Shown: piece by piece, positions 37,304 through 40,342 of the stretch | Position numbering within the stretch: the first letter of the stretch is position 1 | Layout: each line of letters begins with the position of its first letter | Assembly: GCF_914271545.1 (NCBI RefSeq) | Contig: NZ_CAJZAH010000011.1 | Coordinates: forward strand, 1 to 40,342 | Direction: 5' to 3' | Length of the DNA stretch: 40,342 bases | Source of the DNA: Cupriavidus respiraculi | Lineage (GTDB): Bacteria > Pseudomonadota > Gammaproteobacteria > Burkholderiales > Burkholderiaceae | Notes under the pieces: model-generated | What the model was told of the DNA's origin: nothing | Database searches by the model: none | The model's input: only the letters and a program-made list of their open reading frames with translations | Translations under genes and position numbers: made by a program

Positions 37304-38229
37304 TAGCCCTCCTGCGCGGGTTGGCCGGAGCGGGCGAGGATGGCGAAGCCCGGTAGCGGAAGCGGCATCCAGTGCGTGGCGGCGGCGGCGACTTCAGTGC
37401 GTGCGTCCTGCTCGCCGTCAGGGCTTGGGTACAGGTCATCGGCCTTGATGTCGAAAAACTGTTCGCCCGCGAAATCCGCTCCTTCGGTGTAGACGAGCAC
37501 GCGCTCGCCGGTGCCGATCGGCGGCAGGCGGTCATTCACGGATACCCACGGCAGCCCCGCCTGCGCCACCGATGGGACATGCTCGGGCAGCGGCGAGTGC
37601 TTCGGCTTGGCGGCCTGCTTGGCGCGGATCTGCTCGACCTTCGTCCAGATGCGGGCCAGTTCGGTTTCGCCCGCGGCGTGCATGTCGAGGCCTTGGGCGA
37701 GGCACAAGGCGGCCAGCGTCACCATGACGCCGCCAACTTCCTGCGTCTTCTCACCGACCGGGCGGCGGTAGACGTAGTCGACCAGCTGGTGTGCCTCGCT
37801 CGCCGTGGCGCCGCACGCCTGCACCAACTCCAATGCTTCTTCGAGGAAGCGGTGATTGCGCTCTTGCACGTCGGCGGCGATCTCGGCCCCGAAACACGCC
37901 AGCATCCAGGGCTGCACGCGCCGCTGAGAGTCGGTCGCCACAGCCTCGCCCACCGGCTGCGATGCGGCGTAGATGCGTTCTGCGGCTTTGAATCCCTCGG
38001 TGTAACCGTTACGGTGGGCCTCTTCCACGTCGGCCGGGTAGACCACCGGCACGCTCGGCGCAACACGGGCGAGCGTGGCGAGCTCGATGGCGCGGGTGTA
38101 CTCGTAAGTCCTCCGGCTTTGGCCGCATGGATCGTGCTGCTCGATGAGCCTCCTGATCTTGTCTTCAGTCAGGCCGCCGCTGTGTGGGTGGGCAGGAGCG
38201 GGGTAGTTCGTGATCGGCTTGTTTGTCAT
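37303..38229 (-). CDS. MazG-like domain fused to DUF551
   Basis: A 308-residue protein. The middle (NHRFLEEALELVQACGATASEAHQLVDYV, then KTQEVGGVMVTLAALC) has the all-alpha NTP-pyrophosphohydrolase pattern with the Glu-rich EExxE-like helix and a downstream Glu. The C-terminal ~85 residues are DUF551-like (WVSVNDRLPPIGTGERVLVY ... THWMPLPLPG). Such phage proteins may adjust nucleotide pools, but the substrate is not readable. The combination of domains is worth noting. Confidence 0.75.
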   Translation of the reverse strand: MTNKPITNYPAPAHPHSGGLTEDKIRRLIEQHDPCGQSRRTYEYTRAIELATLARVAPSVPVVYPADVEEAHRNGYTEGFKAAERIYAASQPVGEAVATDSQRRVQPWMLACFGAEIAADVQERNHRFLEEALELVQACGATASEAHQLVDYVYRRPVGEKTQEVGGVMVTLAALCLAQGLDMHAAGETELARIWTKVEQIRAKQAAKPKHSPLPEHVPSVAQAGLPWVSVNDRLPPIGTGERVLVYTEGADFAGEQFFDIKADDLYPSPDGEQDARTEVAAAATHWMPLPLPGFAILARSGQPAQEG

Positions 38230-38233
38230 TGCG

Positions 38234-38698
38234 TCACTCGGAGAAAAGCGCCACCTGGCGCGGGTCGATAGGGGAGGGCACTTCTTTGCTGGCGCGTGCC
38301 TTCGGTGGATCGGCTTGCAAGGGTGGTGGGCGATGAATCAGCCCGCCGGCATGCACGTGTGCAAACAGCCGGCGGATCGCGTCCGCTGGGTTGGCGCAGG
38401 CGCGTGCCTCCCCCGGGATGAACAGGCCGGCGTTGTGCGGAATCGCATCGCTGTAAAAGCAGCCGAGATCTCGTGCGAGATCCGTCATGGCCTGGTGGAT
38501 AGCGGTGGCCACATCGGTGGGCTGGTCGACCGCGCCGGTCGGTGCGTGCGGCAGCTCGCCTGGCAAGACCTCGCGCACTAGCACGCGCTCGATCGTCGCA
38601 GGGCTACGGCTCCATGCCCCCGGGGTCGCATCCATCACGCCGCGGGTGGGGCTGGTGAGAGCGGCGGTCCATTCGCGGGGACGTTGCGCTCCGGTCAT
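38234..38698 (-). CDS. Hypothetical early protein
   Basis: A 154-residue protein from ATG 38698, coupled to the methyltransferase stop (ATGA). The part from DVATAIHQAMTDLARDLGCFYSDAIPHNAGLFIPG is helical and similar in feel to uncharacterised phage early proteins. No motif is recognised. Confidence 0.6.
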   Translation of the reverse strand: MTGAQRPREWTAALTSPTRGVMDATPGAWSRSPATIERVLVREVLPGELPHAPTGAVDQPTDVATAIHQAMTDLARDLGCFYSDAIPHNAGLFIPGEARACANPADAIRRLFAHVHAGGLIHRPPPLQADPPKARASKEVPSPIDPRQVALFSE

Positions 38699-40342
38699 GC
38701 TGCCACCTTCGCGGCCTTTGCCTCGCGGGCGGACCAACTCGCCAGCTCGGGCGCGTTGGCCCGAACGAGAGCGGCCGCCATGGGTGGACTCACGCTGTTG
38801 CCGCACATACGCACCTGCGCATGCTTCGGCAGCCGGCGGCCGTTGATGATGGGCGCGATCACGTAGGTGCTGGGGAACCCCTGGGCGGCGTACAGCTCGT
38901 GCGGCTCCAGCATCCGCATGCCGATGTCAGCGATCTGGTATTGCTCGCCAGCCACCGTTACAAGGCCAAAGCGGCCCTTCGTCGGGATGGTGTGCATCGG
39001 GTCGCGGCAGTCCTGATCCTGTCCGCCTTCCGAATAGTATTTAACGAGGAAGGCCCGGACCTCGCCGATATGCGTGCCGCTGGCGGTGACCGTCGGCACG
39101 GGCTCGGCCAGCGCGCTGCCGGTGCACTCGCCGCGGAGCTTCACCAGGTGCGACGTTGCGATCGCGGTGTCGCCCTTGGCCGTGATGGTCTGCACGGGTT
39201 CGCCGGCGTCGCGCGGGCGGCTCTGGCCGGCGCGGCCGCCGCAGCCCACCAGTTGAGCGGATACCAGTCCGTGGTGATCGGTGGCGGTGATGGTGTGTAG
39301 TGGGTCGCTCAGCTCGTGGCCAACCACGCCCGTGAAGTGCTTTGCCATGAAGGCGGATACCAGCGCATGCTTGCGGCCCTGAGCAGTGACGGTGCCAAGC
39401 GGCTTGTGAAGGTCGAGGCAGCGCGGTGCCTGACCGGCGCGCTCACCGAAGCCAGCCTGGATCATCGTCGGCGCGATGATGCCCAGCGCGTGCGGCGCGC
39501 CAGCCGGCCTTTTCTTCGGGCCGGCCGTGATAGTCGGCATCGGGGTGCGAAGATCAGCGCCCGTGCTGCCGGTGCGGAACTTCGTCAGGTGCGGAGCCAC
39601 GACGCCGTAGCCGTGCTTTCCGGTGATGGTTTGGATCGGCTCGGCCAGGGCCTGTCCACGGAACTCGTCGCCGCCATGGTTCACCTTCACGATGAACGGG
39701 GCCGCCGCGTCGATGACATACCGGTGCAGACCGCGCGCAATGCGCCGCTGCGTGGCCTCCGCCAGGGGCTTCGCCCGCTCGAAGATGGACGGGCACGGGA
39801 TCGACCAGTCAATGCACTCGGCGGCGGTGCGCCACGGCTTGCGCTGCTTGGCCACGACAGCGGCGCTGTCCGGCGCGCCGTGGGTCGGCTCCGGCCAAAC
39901 GATGGGCTGACCATCGCAACGGGCGATCAGAAACAGGCGTTTGCGGGTGGTCGGCGCGCCATAGTCGCAAGCGCGCAACTCGCGCCATTCGACGGCGTAG
40001 CCCTTCTCTTGCAGCTGCCGAACGAAGGACCGGAAGGTATCGCCCTTGCGCTTCGGGCACGGGGTGCCGTCTGCCAGCACCGGCCCCCACGTTTTGAATT
40101 CCTCGACGTTCTCCAGCATGATCACGCGCGGGCGCACCAGCGCTGCCCAGCGCATCGCCACCCAGGCGAGGCCGCGGATCTTCTTGTCTCGCGGCTTGCC
40201 GCCCTTCGCCTTGCTGAAGTGTTTGCAGTCCGGCGAGAACCACGCCAGGCCGACGGGGCGGCCGCGCGTCAGCGCCAACGGGTCCACGTCCCATACGGAT
40301 TCGCAGTGGTGCTCCGTCTGCGGATGGTTGATCGCGTGCATG
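38695..40342 (-). CDS. DNA (cytosine-5) methyltransferase with internal repeat array, C-terminal part
   Basis: This is the remainder of the gene that starts at 231; joined length is 597 residues. Motif IV is FSPDCKHFSKAKGG with catalytic Cys88 in SPDC instead of the common PPC. ENVEEF (VI), TTRKRLFLIA (VIII), PHELYAAQGFP (IX) and GNSVSPPMAAALV (X) are all present. Between VIII and IX, about 235 residues hold seven units of the form P-x-x-T-[IV]-[TP] followed by a Gly and a hydrophobic strand (full-length residues about 283-515, positions ~38943-39645). This is much longer than usual and is probably a multi-part target-recognition region. No restriction partner is nearby. Confidence 0.93.
   Translation of the reverse strand, partial: MHAINHPQTEHHCESVWDVDPLALTRGRPVGLAWFSPDCKHFSKAKGGKPRDKKIRGLAWVAMRWAALVRPRVIMLENVEEFKTWGPVLADGTPCPKRKGDTFRSFVRQLQEKGYAVEWRELRACDYGAPTTRKRLFLIARCDGQPIVWPEPTHGAPDSAAVVAKQRKPWRTAAECIDWSIPCPSIFERAKPLAEATQRRIARGLHRYVIDAAAPFIVKVNHGGDEFRGQALAEPIQTITGKHGYGVVAPHLTKFRTGSTGADLRTPMPTITAGPKKRPAGAPHALGIIAPTMIQAGFGERAGQAPRCLDLHKPLGTVTAQGRKHALVSAFMAKHFTGVVGHELSDPLHTITATDHHGLVSAQLVGCGGRAGQSRPRDAGEPVQTITAKGDTAIATSHLVKLRGECTGSALAEPVPTVTASGTHIGEVRAFLVKYYSEGGQDQDCRDPMHTIPTKGRFGLVTVAGEQYQIADIGMRMLEPHELYAAQGFPSTYVIAPIINGRRLPKHAQVRMCGNSVSPPMAAALVRANAPELASWSAREAKAAKVAA
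40258..40342. repeat. Right copy of 85-bp terminal direct repeat
   Basis: Identical to 1-85. Joining the two copies restores one uninterrupted methyltransferase gene and gives a circle of 40,257 bp. Confidence 0.95.

Noticed and set aside
38943-39645. Methyltransferase repeats as a diversity-generating retroelement target
   Set aside because: No reverse transcriptase or template repeat is seen anywhere in the window.

Overview
The window looks like one complete circular genome of a temperate siphovirus that persists as a plasmid (a phage-plasmid). The first 85 bases recur exactly as the last 85 bases (1-85 = 40258-40342). A cytosine methyltransferase gene reads off the right end and continues in frame from the left end to an ATG at 231, so the ends join and the unit is about 40,257 bp. 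GC content is visibly high. An E. coli-type LexA box and lambda/HK97-type genes suggest a high-GC gamma- or betaproteobacterial host; the sequence alone does not fix the genus. No integrase, transposase, tRNA, rRNA or CRISPR array was seen.

Layout on the circle. Two divergent early regions flank an S24-type CI-like repressor (2221-2940, minus). To the right, Cro-like, CII-like, small early genes, an O-like replication protein and a Q-like antiterminator run to 6754. A candidate late promoter, hairpins and a leader follow (6743-7087). Then come HNH, terminase, an HK97-type head (7264-14847), a lambda-type tail with a -1 frameshift in the G/T chaperone (14915-26936), lysis genes (GH19 endolysin, holin, nested Rz/Rz1, 27409-28926) and a Dam-like methylase (29065-29853). 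One minus-strand lipoprotein gene (26941-27228) interrupts this late block. To the left of the repressor, an early minus-strand operon runs from 1971 through the window junction to about 36700. It carries a kinase-like protein, a repeat-rich C5 methyltransferase, a MazG-like/DUF551 protein and several small unknowns, and ends at a clear terminator.

The plasmid-maintenance segment (30279-36602, all minus strand) holds parA and parB with GTTTCTACGTAGAAAC palindromes and a RepA initiator. Its origin has seven direct 17-bp iterons, five of them at an exact 22-bp period, one inverted iteron at the rep promoter, DnaA-like boxes and an AT-rich stretch. Further genes are a short ATP-dependent ligase, a DUF2188 protein, a small operon behind a textbook LexA box, and a RelE-like toxin with an HTH antitoxin.

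How it fits together: lysogeny probably relies on RepA, ParAB and the toxin-antitoxin pair instead of integration. The CI-like repressor acts on a family of ATTACC-N4-GGTAAT operators. Induction is likely SOS-linked, through both repressor self-cleavage and the LexA box. Lytic growth then uses an O-like initiator, a Q-type late switch and HK97/lambda-type morphogenesis.
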